Assembly (NCBI GenBank): GCA_946902985.2 | Contig: OX336388.2 | Location: forward strand, 119,079,894-119,143,893 | Length of the DNA stretch: 64,000 nucleotides | DNA from: Meconema thalassinum | Taxonomy: Eukaryota; Arthropoda; Insecta; Orthoptera; Tettigoniidae | Direction of reading: 5' to 3' | Shown here: one piece after another, positions 22,278 through 34,282 of the stretch | How the letters are laid out: each line of letters begins with the position of its first letter | How positions within the stretch are numbered: the first letter of the stretch is position 1 | Translations under genes and position numbers: made by a program | The notes under the pieces: model-generated | What the model was told of the DNA's origin: nothing | Database searches by the model: none | What the model saw: only the letters and a program-made list of their open reading frames with translations

Positions 22278-22530
22278 GTGTTGACGGTATTAGTGTGTGT
22301 TATCTGGTTTTAATTCAAGTAAGGACTGCAGACGATATTTTCAAGTAGTTCCTTCTTTCGCTACCAAATGCTACCGACCAGGACACCTAGCTGGGAACTT
22401 GGCTACTACTAGATGCCATCACAACCAGCACCCGGTGACGAACGTTGGAACTTAAGAGCATTAATCAAACCTAACCGACAAATTTTGCTTCACACAAGTT
22501 TAGTTAGTGTAAGGTTCTTTTACATGCCAT

Positions 22531-23906
22531 AAATCTATGTTAGAATGGTGAACAAAAGGGGACAAGAGATAGAAAATAGCGAAGAACTGAAGAAAATGTG
22601 GAAAGAATATTTTGAAGCACTTCTGAACCCAAATGGAAACCATGGCGCGGAGGAAGAAATCGGGGAAGAGGAAGATGGACTGCAAACAGAAAAGGACTTA
22701 ACATGGAAAGAAGTGGAAGATGCAGTGAGGAAGATGAAAGGAGGGAAGGCACCGGTTGTGGATGAGTTGAGTGTGGAGATGGTGAGAGCAGCAGGAGAGG
22801 TGGGGATACAATGGTTGTACCGAGTGACGAAGACAGCATGGAAGGAAAGGAAGACCCCAGAGGACTGGAAAAAGGGAATAATTGTCCTGATCTTCAAGAA
22901 AGGTAGTAGAACAGAATGCAGAAACTATCGGGGAATAACACTGATGAGTCATTGTGCAAAGATGTTGGAGAAAGTTTTGGAAAGGAGAATTAGGACAAGG
23001 ATAGAAGGAGGGATGAGGGAAGAACAACATGGCTTCAGAGCAGGAAGGTCCACAGTGGATTTGATTTTTTGCTGTAAGGCAGTTACAAGAACAGCACTAT
23101 GAGTATGGAACAGATCTACTGATGGCCTTCCTGGACATTGAGAAAGCATATGGCAGTGTATGCAGAAACAAAGTATGGAAGTCACTGGAGGACAGAGGAG
23201 TAGAAAAATGGACTATACGGAGGATAAAGGAGATGTACAAGGGAAGCGTGAGCTGTGTGAAAGTGGGAGGAGAGAGATCGGACTGGTTGGAACAGAGAAA
23301 CGGCCTGAAACAAGAAAGTGCACTGTCACTGTTACTTTTCATTGTGGTTATGAATGACATAATGACCCGAGTGGCACAAGTAATTGTGGAAGGAAAGATG
23401 AAAGCAATGGTGTTTGCAGATGATTTGATGATTAGGGGAAACAAAGAGGAGGAGGTACACGAACAGTTGGACGTGTGGGAAGGAATAATATAAGGATACA
23501 GGATGAAATTTAGCTTAAATAAGAGTGAGATGGTGATCACAACAAGGAAGAAGGAATGAACCACAACGGGAATAACAATTGGTGGGGAACAGATGAAGAA
23601 AGTGGAGAGTTTCAAGTATCTGGGAAGCCTGATACAAGATAATGAAAGAAACGATAGAGAAATAAATGAGCAGGGGAGACAGGCAGAAGCATTCCGGAGG
23701 AGAGTGAGAAGCATGATATGGAGCAAGGATGTCCCTCAGAACAGTAAAAAGGTCATATATCGGACGTACTATGTCCCTATCCTGACGTATGCCTCGGAGA
23801 CCTGGGTTATGAAAGGAAGGGAGAAGAGCAAAATACAGGCCAGTGAGATGAGGTTCGTGAGAAGCAGTATTGGAGCTACAAAGATGGACAGAATAAGAAA
23901 TCAGAC
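22531..23906 (+). pseudogene. RTE-like LINE reverse transcriptase, broken
   Basis: This is the same family as 4805-6690, on plus. It reads MVNKRGQEIENSEELKKMWK, MREEQHGFRAGRSTVDLIF (22545-23102), then after a frameshift MAFLDIEKAYGSV, NGLKQESALSLLLFIVVMND and MVFADDLMI (23122-23493), then FKYLGSLIQDN and ASETWVMKGREKSKIQASEM (23593-23906). The catalytic FADD is present. Both ends abut SINE fragments in opposite orientations. The 5' endonuclease and the 3' tail are missing. Confidence 0.87.
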
Positions 23907-23990
23907 AGATTCTACAGACACCCAAAGTACAAAGGGCTACATGTCTGCGTTGTCGCAGCCCCTAAACTAAGGAACCAATTCAATCACATG
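23907..23990 (+). mobile_element. SINE 3' end fragment
   Basis: It reads cagattctacagacacccaa, then gtcgcagcccctaaactaag and gaacc, i.e. the last 70 bp of the SINE type at 62964-63474. The following 18 bp (aattcaatcacatgtaat) are the inverse of the flank at 21342-21359, so this junction and the one at 21341 mirror each other. Confidence 0.65.
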
Positions 23991-24344
23991 TAATTTTTTT
24001 CAGATAATGTTTTTGCATGTTCCAGCAATTGGAATTATTTTCTGTTGACCGACTAAAAGCTACAATATCAACAGGAAAATTACTCAGTTTAAGCCAAACC
24101 TTAATAAATATTTTTTGCAACCGTATTATCTTGCATATATTCAAAGGAATAGTAGAGTGATCAGCTTCTCAAAACTGAATCAAGACTCATCAGAACTTGC
24201 ATCAATAAGAAATACCAGGTCAAAGGAGTCTGGGGAATTCTCCCCAATAAAACTGTCTATTGTGACACAGAACCAATTGCCAGCGAGACAAGAATCTCCT
24301 TTCTTCCACATCTTAAGACTGCCAGAAGATAAGAATTGAGAAGC

Positions 24345-24580
24345 CTTGAGGAAAATGGATCCAAGAAATCTAACAAGACCTCAAAACAGTTGGCATCAAG
24401 ATAGCAGACACAGAGAACCAAGATAAAATTAACACCCTTCTTTAAATTCGCAAATTTTCAGGAGAAATGACACATAGAATATCAGAGGAGATTTCAGATG
24501 AATTGAGAAAATTGTGATCGGACCGAATTAAGAGGTACTGGGTGGATTGTACGAACCAAACAGAAAAGTGAACATGTAAT
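24345..24580 (+). mobile_element. LINE 3' tail, degraded
   Basis: Fragments of a plus frame read DLKTVGIKIADTEN then SDRIKRYWVD. Similar endings (long basic segment, RMKRYWEE) occur at the C-terminus of some insect LINE ORF2 proteins. 23990-24340 and 24580-24870 are unassigned. Confidence 0.4.
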
Positions 24581-24871
24581 GATATAAGTGGTCCAATGTG
24601 TTAGTTAATTATTGTCTTAAGGGGCAGAACTACGAGGTCATCTGCCCCTGGTCCAATGTGACCAATAAGGTTAATATAATAATCAATATGATCGCACAAT
24701 TGTCGTACCCTACCTTTAAATACAATAAATTGTTTTATAAAATTCTATGGCATAATTGTTGCATAGCACATTTGTATTTGTGCACCGGTTGGTTGCACAT
24801 GCTGCCGCGAGCTTATAACCTGGCGTGACCTTGTCTGAAGAGCAATTATTTCTTGAAATGATTTCAGATTA

Positions 24872-25508
24872 CAGTGGAACTTGGATAATTCAAACTTCAA
24901 GGGACCAGTAAAAAAATTCACATTATCCAAAAATTCGAAATAAGAAAGTTCTTTGAAAAGGGTAGAGAAAATATATTGTATTGCGTTTACATAATGATTT
25001 TGGTTCAACACAGCAGATTAAAAGGCAACAGTATTTTATGAAGACTGTATCGTGAATAACCCCAATAGTTTCAAATGATAAAATAAAACCAAAATGTACT
25101 ATTCACCTATTTAACGACTGCAGTAATCCAGCAAGCTAGTTAAGTCTCAGAGAAATCTACTTTTTTTTCTTTTTTCGAAATAGTTTGAGACTTTAAGTCT
25201 CTCAGCCATCACAAAAGAATCCAACAAATTTAAGGAAAGGAAAAGAGTACCACTTAAGTCATTTCTACTTTCAACAAAACGCCTAAGATCTGTGATGTGG
25301 TTTTTTACTTGGGCTGCACTCGGAACAGTTTTTTCGGGAACTGACCCAAGTGTTTGGCTTCCGATCGGCTCGTTACACTAAAAACTTCGAATTATCCAAA
25401 ATATAATTCGAATTAACCACGATATTTTTAGCATTGATTGTATATAAAATGCTAGGGATCAAGAGAAAAATTCGAATTAAAGAAGTTCGAATTAGCCAAG
25501 TTCCGCTG
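24872..25508. mobile_element. Tigger-type MITE, CAGTGGAACTTGG ends
   Basis: Left end CAGTGGAACTTGGATAATTC; right end inverted CAGCGGAACTTGGCTAATTC. The left TA is at 24870-24871. The right TA has been split by insertion of the element at 25510-30018 (T at 25509, TA restored at 30023-30024). About 637 bp, non-coding. Confidence 0.75.
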
Positions 25509-26864
25509 TCAGGGTGTCTACTGTAAGGATGAAGTAAAAATTAGTTACTTTTTAGCTACCTTTTAGTTAATTTTAGTTACCTTTGAATTCAAGAAACGTC
25601 TGCGTTCTGCAAGCAAAGAGGCTCATCACGCGGTGAAGAAAAACAGCTATGTACTGTGTTTAAAGCGGTAAATACAATTCACTTAGGGAGTTATAAAAAT
25701 TTTAAAAATAATAAATAAATACTAGATATTTATTATCAAATGAGTTGTTTCAGCTAATATGTCGTCTTGTGCACAAGGCGTTTTTATAATTGCCAAGAGG
25801 TTGCTCTGCTCTTGACCGTTTGGCGAGATTTCCTTTGTCCCCGCGGTAGATCACGAAGAAATTTATGGGACGTTACGTGATTGTAACGGAATTCTGTCTT
25901 CGCAGGCAAGTACGGATTCGCGCTGTTCTCACCCGTTTGTCGAGATTCCCGTAGTTTTCGCGATAGAACACAGATAAATATCGCGATTTAGATAATCAGT
26001 GTCACTTAGTCGTTCGACGAGATTTCCATTGTCCTCAAGGTTGGGCACGAGAAAATATAGCATTATTAGGCAATCGGCGCCACTGGCTGTCCGTTTGACA
26101 TGAATCCAGTTTTCCTCGTCATTGAATGCGGAGAAATATCGCGATGTATCGCAATCGCTGCCGCTCTCGGCCGTTTTACGACATTCACGTTGTCCTCGCG
26201 ATATTATGCACACCACGCCTCACCCGGCCGTTGAACGATTGTCTATTCGTCCTGACTGAATGGTGGATGCAAGCTCAGGGTTGGGCATGGTTTAAATTCA
26301 CGAGTAGTTATGGACAAGTTGTATGGCTGGCGCCGTGATTCCTGCTGTCCCTATGCTGTGGTTGGGAGCTCATCAGTTCAGGGTGGATCACGAGGAGAAT
26401 TAGTATCGCAACGCTACATAGGCTGTCATTTCTAAGTGGGTTGATGCACTTCTCGTTCCCCGTTCACGATAGGGGACGGATTTTACGCTACTGACGTCGA
26501 TCTCGGTCCATTTGACGAGATTCCAGCAGGCAAGTCGTGCGGTCAGCCGGCCGTCTTGAGTCGGTATCAAATATTAAGAATTATTCTGAGAGGATTGCAC
26601 GAATAATACGACTAGAGGACAAGTTTTCTTTCGAATGCGAATCACGAATTATACAAGTTATACAAGTTTTCGAAATAACCGGTTAGATTAGAATATATCC
26701 GATGGAACCAAAGGTCGAAGGAAAAATCGACATATAACGGAATTTAGAATTAACCATACTGGATGTCGCAAATTTACGAGACAGATTATTAAACTAAGTT
26801 ATAGCTTACGTATTTCGAAGCTTTTTCAAAATCCTTTTTCGAAACTGCAAGATTGCGACATTAA

Positions 26865-29589
26865 CATACCTGCCAACCTTCGGAAGTCAAAAATAGGAAG
26901 ATTTTTTAAATTATAGATTTCATCATGCGCAGTATACCGTGGCGAGGGCGAATGAGGGTACACGAAAGACCTGCGTGTCCTTATTGGCAAAGTATGAATT
27001 CAGCATAAAATTCACAAAAATGTAAACAATCAATCATCAATCATCGAGTAGTATGTTTGGCCAATATTTAAACGTAAGAGAACATAATTGTGTGTTTAAA
27101 GAAAATGCATACAATCATTCGTATGGATTACACGTCGAATTCGCTACCACATATTCATTCTACTTTAGATTCCGTCATGGTCCGTATTGACAAGAGATTA
27201 TAAACCAATATAAAACAATATATTTCCGTCAATCAATACCAAACGGAAATATATTGTACTATATTGGTTTATTACCACATATTCACGTAGGCTTGACGAC
27301 TGTTTGTCCGTAATATGCCACCAATCAGTATGCGGTACGGCGATCAGCTGACTCACCATTCCGAAATCGCAGCTATGGAGCTCACAGCCAAGCGAGGAAC
27401 TTACACAAACTTGCACAAAAAACCAAGGTTACGCAAATCACAAAAGAAATTACGACTTACGAGAGAATCTCCTTGAGCAGGGTGTCTACTGTAAGGATGA
27501 AGTAAAAATTAGTTACTTTTTAGCTACCTTTTAGTTAATTTTAGTTACCTTTGAATTCAAGATACGTCTGCGGTCTGCATGTAAAGGGGCTTATCACGAG
27601 GTGAAGAAAAACAACAATGAACTGTGTTTAAAGCTGTAAATACAATTCACTTAGGGAGTTATAAAAAAATTAAAAATAATAAATAAATACTAGATATTTA
27701 TTATCAAATGAGTTGTTTCAGATAATATGTCGACTTGTGCACAAGGCGTTTTTATAATTGCCAAGAGGTTGCTCTGCTCTTGACCATTTGGCGAGATTTC
27801 CTTTGTCACCGCGGTAGATCACGAAGAAATTTATGGGACGTTACATGATTGTAACCGAATTCTGTCTTCGCAGTCAGGTACGGAGAAATTTCGATATGTT
27901 ACACGATCGGCGCTGGTCTCACCCGTTTGTCGAGATTCCCGTAGTTTTCGCGATAGAACACGGATAAATATCGCGATTTAGATAATCGGTGTCATTTTTA
28001 GTCGTTCGACGAGATTTCCATTGTCCTTGAGGTCGAGCACGAGAAATAGCATTATTACGCAATTGGCGCCACTTGCTGTCCGTTTATGACAATAATCCAG
28101 TTGTCCTCGTCATTCAATGCGGATAAATATCGTGATGTACCGCAAACGCTGCCGCTCTCGGCCGTTGTACGAGATTCACGTTGTCCTCGCGATATAGTGC
28201 ATACCGCGCCGCACCCGGCCGTTGAACGATTGTCTATTCGTCCTGACAGAATGGTGGAGGCAAGCTCAAGGTTGGACATGGTTAAAATTCACGAGTAGTT
28301 ATGGACAAGTTGTATGGCCGGCGCCGTGATTCCCGCTGTCCCTATGCTGTGGTTGGGAGTTCATCAGTTCAGGGTGGATCACGAGGAGAAATTAGTATTG
28401 TGACGCTACGTAGGCTGTCATATCCAAGTGGGTTAATGCACTTCTCACTCCCCGTATGCTTTTGAGTATACGGTCATGGGAAAAGTAGCGAGTAGGTTTC
28501 GGAAGGTTCCGTGATTGGTGCCCGATCACCTTTGACGGGATTCCCGCAGTCCTCGTGGTCACGAGTTCACGCTAGGGTACGGGTTTTATGATTTTACGTA
28601 ACTGACGTCGATTTCGGTCCATTTGACGAGATTCCCGCAGACAAGTCGTGCGGTCAGCCGGCCGTCTAGAGTATGAGTGTTCGAAGTAGATATCAAATAT
28701 TAAGAATTATTCTGAAGGATTGCACGAATAATACGACTAGAGGACACTTTTTCTTTCGAATGCGAATCACGAATTATACAAGTTTTCGAAATAACTGGTT
28801 AGATTATAATATATCCGATGGAACCAAAGTTCGAAGGAAAAATCGACATATAACGGAATTTCGAATTAACCATACTGGATGTCGCAAATTTATGAGACAG
28901 ATTTTTAAAATAAGTTATAGCCCAGGTATTTCCAAGCTTTTTCATAATTCTTTTTCGAAACGGTAACATTTCGCAAGATTGCGACATTAAATTATTATTT
29001 TTTGTTATTTCTGGACTTCAATTTGACATAGTCTCCAAATAAATGCGAGAAATGCGAGGTTTCCGATTAGTTTCAGAAGTTTCCGCAAATAAACGTCTCG
29101 CGAAAAATCAGGTTTCCTAATAACACAGATAAATATTTCACACAAAACTAAAAAGTCTTCTTGATGCCGAAAATATACGCTGAACGATGTATACCACTCA
29201 AGGTATCCTCAGTATGCATTTCCTTGAACTCAGGCACGGGGAAATATAGCTTATGCAAACGGCGCCGCTTGCGTGAAACTCGCTCCATCGCAATCTCTTG
29301 GGCCTAGAGGCGCGAGTTTAAACGATTCAATCCGCCTTCAAAAATTTTTCGTTACCCAAATGTAAAATTCGTTACTTTCGTTACCCATTTGTAAAATTCA
29401 TTACTTTTTCGTTACTTTCGTTACCGGTAGACACCCTGTTGAGAATGGAAATTATTTGCAGTTCCTTTTTCTTTTAAAATATATCACTGGGGCCCGAAAT
29501 TCGGAAGAAATAATAGTAATTAAGAAGATCAGAAGACGAGGTGGAAATTCGGAAAGTTTCCGAATGAATCGGAAGGGTTGGCAGGTATG
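26865..29589. mobile_element. CATACCTGCCAACC element
   Basis: The inverted termini CATACCTGCCAACCTTCGG and (inverted) CATACCTGCCAACCCTTCCG are flanked by CATTAA at 26859-26864 and 29590-29595. Comparison with the second CAGGGTGTCTAC copy (gacattaaattatt near 28983) shows the empty site. Its own sequence is about 0.76 kb; the remainder is the inner element. Non-coding; superfamily not assigned. Confidence 0.75.
27478..29438. mobile_element. CAGGGTGTCTAC element, inner copy
   Basis: It is complete, 1961 bp, with perfect 12-bp inverted ends CAGGGTGTCTAC / GTAGACACCCTG and a 5-bp duplication TTGAG (27473-27477, 29439-29443). It matches the outer copy along its length with small indels. Several CG-rich phrases (cgagattcccgtagttttcg) are shared. 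No long frame, so it moves in trans if at all. Confidence 0.8.
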
Positions 29590-30171
29590 CATTAAATTAT
29601 TTCGCATTATTTCTGGACTTCAATTTGACATAGTCTCCAAATAAATGCGAGGTTTCTGATTAATTTCAGAAGTTTTCGTGAATAAACGTCTCGCGAAAAG
29701 TCAGGTTTCCTAATGACACAGATAAATATTTCACACAAAACCAAAAAGTCATCTTGATGCCGAAAATATACGCTGAACGATGTATCCTCAGTATGCATTT
29801 CCTCGAGGTCTGGCACGGGGAAATATAGCTTATGCAATCGGCGCCGCTTGCATGAAACTCGCTCTATCCCAATCTCTGAGCCTAGAGGCGCGAGTTTAAA
29901 TGATTCAATCCACCTTCGGAAAATTTTCGTTACCCTTATGTAAAATTCGTTACTTTTTCGTTACCCATTTGTAAAATTCGTTACTTTTTCGTTACTTTCG
30001 TTACCGGTAGACACCTTGACTGTATTACAAAGCAATCATTAATTTTCCTCTTCCAAGTGATGAAATTAGAGGGAAGGAATATGAGAGTAAATACAGTACA
30101 TTTAATATTAAGCCTGTGTTTCCTGGGCTAATACTGGTATGCCTAAGTAATTGTTTCGTTGTTAAACCTAC

Positions 30172-30334
30172 CGTCAGCATCTGCCACCACGCTATCATTC
30201 TCGTAAGCCTCCACCATGAGGATTTTCTTCATCTTGCGGTAATTCAGGTTATCGAGTTCCCGCACCGCAGCCTTGGTCCTCTGAATCAGGTCGATGAGCA
30301 CGTGAGGCGAACGTAGCCGGGTCACCATTTGGTG
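30172..30334 (-). CDS. Tao: Tao kinase exon, post-kinase segment
   Basis: The exon begins in phase 0 after ttgcag with [20 protein letters not shown], then [20 protein letters not shown] and an acidic end ([10 protein letters not shown]). The [16 protein letters not shown] stretch is a conserved signature just after the kinase domain of animal TAO proteins. The donor reads GACG|gtaggt and leaves one base for the next codon. Length is 163 bp. The frame joins the flanking exons without a shift. Its introns are filled with repeats: the long-inverted-repeat Tc1/mariner-type element lies just upstream in the transcript, and the 25.5-30.0 kb nest just downstream. Confidence 0.93.
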
Positions 30335-31372
30335 CTGCAATCACACAAGAAAACAGTCAACTCTCCAACAGCAACATGTTTATATTGTGGATTAAATAAG
30401 AATAAGTCATGAAGAATTCAAATTAACTGTTTGTAAGCTGAAAACAGTAGTAATGATGATGAGCAAAACATCGGCTCAGTGTAATCAAACACTGATAAGG
30501 AAAAGAATCAAATGTGTGGAAAGTTTTGGTTATCTTGAAAGCACAATTTCAAATCAGGGGAGTGCTATGCTGCAAGTCCAAAATAGAGTATCTACTGTCG
30601 GGGAAGTAAGTATAGATACTCGAGTTTAGAGGTCAATAAAACCTTTACCCTTAGTCTTACATAAGAACAACCTACACCAAAATTTTCCTTGTTTTATTTG
30701 TCGTTTAACGATATAGAGTAAATATTTGCATTGTAACTCGTTAAAATTTTATAGCAGATTGAACAAAAAAAAGTACCGGTTTTTCTTACCAAGTTTACGG
30801 AGCGCTCACTTAGAAAGATCATTACGTTAAAAGTATTGAACGGATCGTAACGAAACTTTAATACATCTTAAAGGAACTTATTGCTAACGCGTATATGAAG
30901 TTTTAATCTGATCTGACGTTTCTTAAAATAGTTGTTGTGAATTTTGTAAAACAACTTTTTCTCGGGCCTGGGTGGTCATAGCAGTATGAAATATGGCTTG
31001 TTATGAGGCTCATAGCAATGCAAGGCTTAACGTAAAACTACATTTTATCTACTTTTGATTATCGATTTTATATGGATTGATATTTAATCGGACCATTGTG
31101 GGCGGCGATAGTACCGTAGCAGCCTGGCAATGTTGCCAGTTGACTACCGTATTTCGAACTCGCTGCGCGCTCATTCCTAAGCACACCAAACTCTGACCTT
31201 TGTTCCTCGTTGGGTCATCAGCAACAAGACGCCAACTAAACCCCAGTTAACGGAGGGAGAATTTGCCAGGATTATAAGTTCAATATGTTTTTTTAGAAGC
31301 GAGAGAGAAAGTAATAATGATAAGAGGGTTTAGCAAAAAGTATCCAAGTGTATTGGAAGGTCGATAGCCACG

Positions 31373-31870
31373 GTGAAGAGATGTGCCGCTGCAATGAAAG
31401 GTATTCCTCTTCCTCCCAGAATCCAAAAGTATGGAAGCATGACGAAAGCAGAGCTAATTGTTCACGCCAAACCTCACTTCAGGGCACCTAAAACGAAGCT
31501 GGAACAGATAATCAAGAATGTTCGTCCTGACGTCGAACTCGTCTGGCTGCCAGTTGCTCATTGTGAGCTCAACCCCATAGAGCTGGTTTGGTCCTACGTG
31601 AAAAATAAAATAGCTAAGTGAATATGCGTAACCAGGCGGAGAGAGGAAGATCAACGGAGGTGATGCGAGATTTCTGTAAAGAAGCCTTGAGGTCCGTAAC
31701 ACCAGAAATATATGGAAAAAATGCATCGAACACACACAAAAAATACAGAAACATTACTGGGAAAAGGATGGGCTAACAGAAGAAGTCACCGTTGTTGAGC
31801 CACTTGTTATAAACTTAAATGACAGTTCATCTGATTCATGGGCAGTGATTTTTCAGACGGTTAATAAGGG
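31373..31870 (+). pseudogene. DDE_3-type transposase C-terminal remnant
   Basis: The frame reads KTKLEQIIKNVRPDVELVWL then PVAHCELNPIELVWSYVKNK. The ELNPIExVW block carries the last acidic catalytic residue in Tc1/mariner-related DDE_3 transposases. After a stop at 31619-31621 the reading continues in another frame (MRNQAERGRSTEVMRDFCKE), then by a further shift (HYWEKDGLTEEVTVVEPLVI). The N-terminal half with the other two catalytic residues is missing. It lies between the long inverted repeats, as expected for an internal gene. Confidence 0.75.
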
Positions 31871-32174
31871 AGCAGTTTTATAATCTTATAACCTCAAAGT
31901 GTAAATTACTTCAAACAATTAATCTTATAATAATAGCTTTTCAGCTGACACACCATTTTTAAACCTGCCAATGGAGGTTCAAAGCCCTCATTAAAAAAGG
32001 TGTTGGGAAATGTTTCACTTCTTGCGGAAATGAAATAAAGACACGTTTCTCTAACTTGTAGGTAAAATTAGCAGAGGATATTAGCGCTGTACATAAGGGA
32101 CGCATATTTCAGGATATAAAGAAGAATTAAATAGTTAAGTTAAATAGACGTGAATGATAGTGTATTTTTTATTT

Positions 32175-32638
32175 TTTTCTTCGTCTTATTACCCTCCAGG
32201 GTTGGCTATTCCCTCGGACTCAGCGATGGATCCCACATTTACCGCCTCCATTTTGAAACTTCGGGATCGGGGATACATCTGGGGTGTGTGACCAGCACCT
32301 CGCCCAGGCGGCCTCACCTGCAAAGCGAACAGGGACCTTATGAGGGATGGGAAGATTGGGAGGGATAGGCAAGAAAGAGGGAATGACGCGGCTGTGGTCT
32401 TACGTTAGGTATCATCCCGGCGTTTGCCTGGAGACAAAGTGGGGAACCACGAAAACCACTTCGAGGATGGCTGAGGTGGGAATCGAACCCCCCCTCTACT
32501 CATTTGGACCACCCGAGGCTGAGTAGTCCCCGTTCCAATCCTCATACCACTTTTCAAATTTCGTGGCAGAGCCGGGAGTCGAACCACGGACCTCCGGGGT
32601 GGCAGCCAAGCACGCTGACCACTACACCACAGAAGCGA
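32175..32638 (-). mobile_element. Composite tRNA-derived SINE
   Basis: Minus-strand head CGCTTCTGTGGTGTAGTGGT, with A-box-like TGGTGTAGTGGTCAGCGTG and B-box-like GGTTCGACTCC, a body with gtggttttcgtggttcccca, and a T/A-rich end near 32160-32190. A related body is at 48480-48765. Target duplication unclear. Confidence 0.7.
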
Positions 32639-33845
32639 ATATATATTCTAATATTTGTATTATAATTCGTCAATTTCACTTATGGTTTTTAATTTATTTT
32701 AATTAATGTCATTTTTCAAGTCCTCGTACTGCAGCTCCTTCACCAAGATTTTACTCGTATAAAATAATATCTTCCTTGTCATGTGAGCGACCCATGGTTT
32801 AACCCATAGACATTCGCTTTATCTTTCCGTTTCTTTTATATACCGGTATTGCCACCACAGAATTTCAACTACCATAATACAATTAAGTGAACAAGGAACT
32901 GTCCTTCATCCATTTTGCTGAACTATGATAAATTATTTGATGTAGTGTAATGGTGTGATGATTGCTTTGTATAACTTTGATAAAAGTTCAGTTTTATAAA
33001 ATATTTGATAAAATTTATTTGACAAATTTCTTTGGTAGGCTAGTGTAATACCGGCCTAACACAAATTACAAAACAACAACAGAAATTCACAGACCTTACG
33101 TCTTGGAACGCGCGCGTATTACGTTTCACAAGGCAACGTCGCACGAGTTTCCTCGACAGAGCGCATTGTTCCCGCAGCTTGCTACGATACATACTTCTCA
33201 CATAACCACCAGATTAAATATCAATCGATATAAAAGCAATTATCAAAAGTAGATAAAATGTAGTTTTACGTTAAGCCTTGCAGTGCTATGAGCCTAATAA
33301 CAAGCCATATTTCATACTGCTATGACCACCCAGGCCCGAGAAAAAGTTGTTTTACAAAATTCACAACAACTATTTTAAGAAACGTAAGATCAGATTAAAA
33401 CTTCATATACGCGTTAACAATAAGTTCCTTTAAGATGTATTAAAGTTTCGTTATGATCCGTTCAATACTTTTAACGTAATGATCCTTCTAAGCGAGCGCT
33501 CCGTGAACTTGGTAAGAAAAACCGGTACTTTTTTGTTCAATCTGCTATAAAATTTTAACGAGATACAATGCAAATATTTACTCTATATCGTTAAACGACA
33601 AATAAAACCAGGAAAATTTTGGTGTAGGTTGTTCTTATGTAAGACTAAGGGTAAAGGTTTTATTGACCTCTAAACTCTAGTATCTATACTTATTTCCCTG
33701 ACAGTAAGGGTTCTAATTTCTTCCACAAAATGCAGAACCTAGTCTGGGATAAGGCAGTCCCTATAAGAGCTAAACATGTTCAAAGCATACTCGTACCTGC
33801 TGCCAATCATGACATACAGCTTAGAGAGCTGTGTCTTATTGAAGA

Positions 33846-34282
33846 TTTATTTATTTATTTATTTATCGTATGGCTTTTAGTGCCGGGAGTGTCCAAGGAC
33901 ATGTTCGACTCGCCAGAGGCTGTAGCTGCTTCTAGCGGGCACCCATAGGGTGAGCTACATGTTCCGTATAATTTCAAGTAGTTCCAACTTTTGCTACCAG
34001 ATGTCAATGATACCTAGTGATGAACGTTGGAACTTTGATAGAGCGTTCCAATGAAATCTAACCTAGAAATTTGGCTTCACACAAGTTTAGTCTGTGGAAG
34101 GATCTTTTACATGCCATAAATCTATGACATGGGACCGGCTACTTTACTTCCCCTCCGAAGGAAGGTATACTGAAGGATTTTAATGCTCTTAAAAAATCCG
34201 ACGACTTTGGCCGGGGTTGAACCCGTTATCTTGGGCACAGCAGTTCAGCATGCCACCAACTATGCCACCGAAGCCGCTTCTC
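33846..34282 (-). mobile_element. Full-length tRNA-derived SINE, ATAA tail
   Basis: The head at its right side reads CGGCTTCGGTGGCATAGTTG, B-box-like GGGTTCAACCCC; next comes the body with tttatggcatgtaaaagatc, the core gttccaacgttcatcactag, and a tail ending in ccatacgataaataaataaa. ATTGAAGA flanks it at 33838-33845 and 34283-34290. It interrupts a LINE tail. Confidence 0.85.

Larger units (their letters stand above)
21341..22530 (-). mobile_element. SINE (GGAACCAAC-tail type), split by a hAT
   Basis: On minus it has the tail CAGCCCCTAAACTAAGGAAC and, beyond the hAT insertion, the core gttccaacgttcgtc and the phrase agatttatggcatgtaaaag. Its tRNA head is missing at the right side, where LINE sequence starts at 22531. 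The same SINE is complete at 62964-63474. Confidence 0.7.
25510..30018. mobile_element. CAGGGTGTCTAC element, outer copy
   Basis: The ends are CAGGGTGTCTACTGTAAGGA and the inverse of GTAGACACC(t)TG. Flanks show CTGT on both sides (25506-25509, 30020-30023). Its own sequence is 25510-26864 plus 29596-30018, about 1.8 kb; the rest is nested insertion. It is a close relative of 27478-29438. The interior repeats phrases such as gttactttttcgttactttc near the right end. No transposase frame is visible, so family assignment is open. Confidence 0.7.
30595..33704 (+). mobile_element. Tc1/mariner-type transposon with ~500-bp inverted repeats
   Basis: The termini CTGTCGGGGAAGTAAGTATA and (inverted) CTGTCAGGGAAATAAGTATA are flanked by TA (30593-30594, 33705-33706). 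The inverted repeats extend to about 31088 and 33198. The interior has a transposase remnant at 31373-31870 and a SINE at about 32175-32638. Total 3110 bp. The inverted repeat contains tttctcgggcctgggtggtc, related to the palindromic MITEs at 35231 and 43748. Confidence 0.85.

Noticed and set aside
29920..30010. Repeated gttactttttcgttactttc units as a CRISPR-like or satellite array
   Set aside because: The units are few, irregular and lie at the end of both copies of one transposon family; this is a eukaryotic genome.
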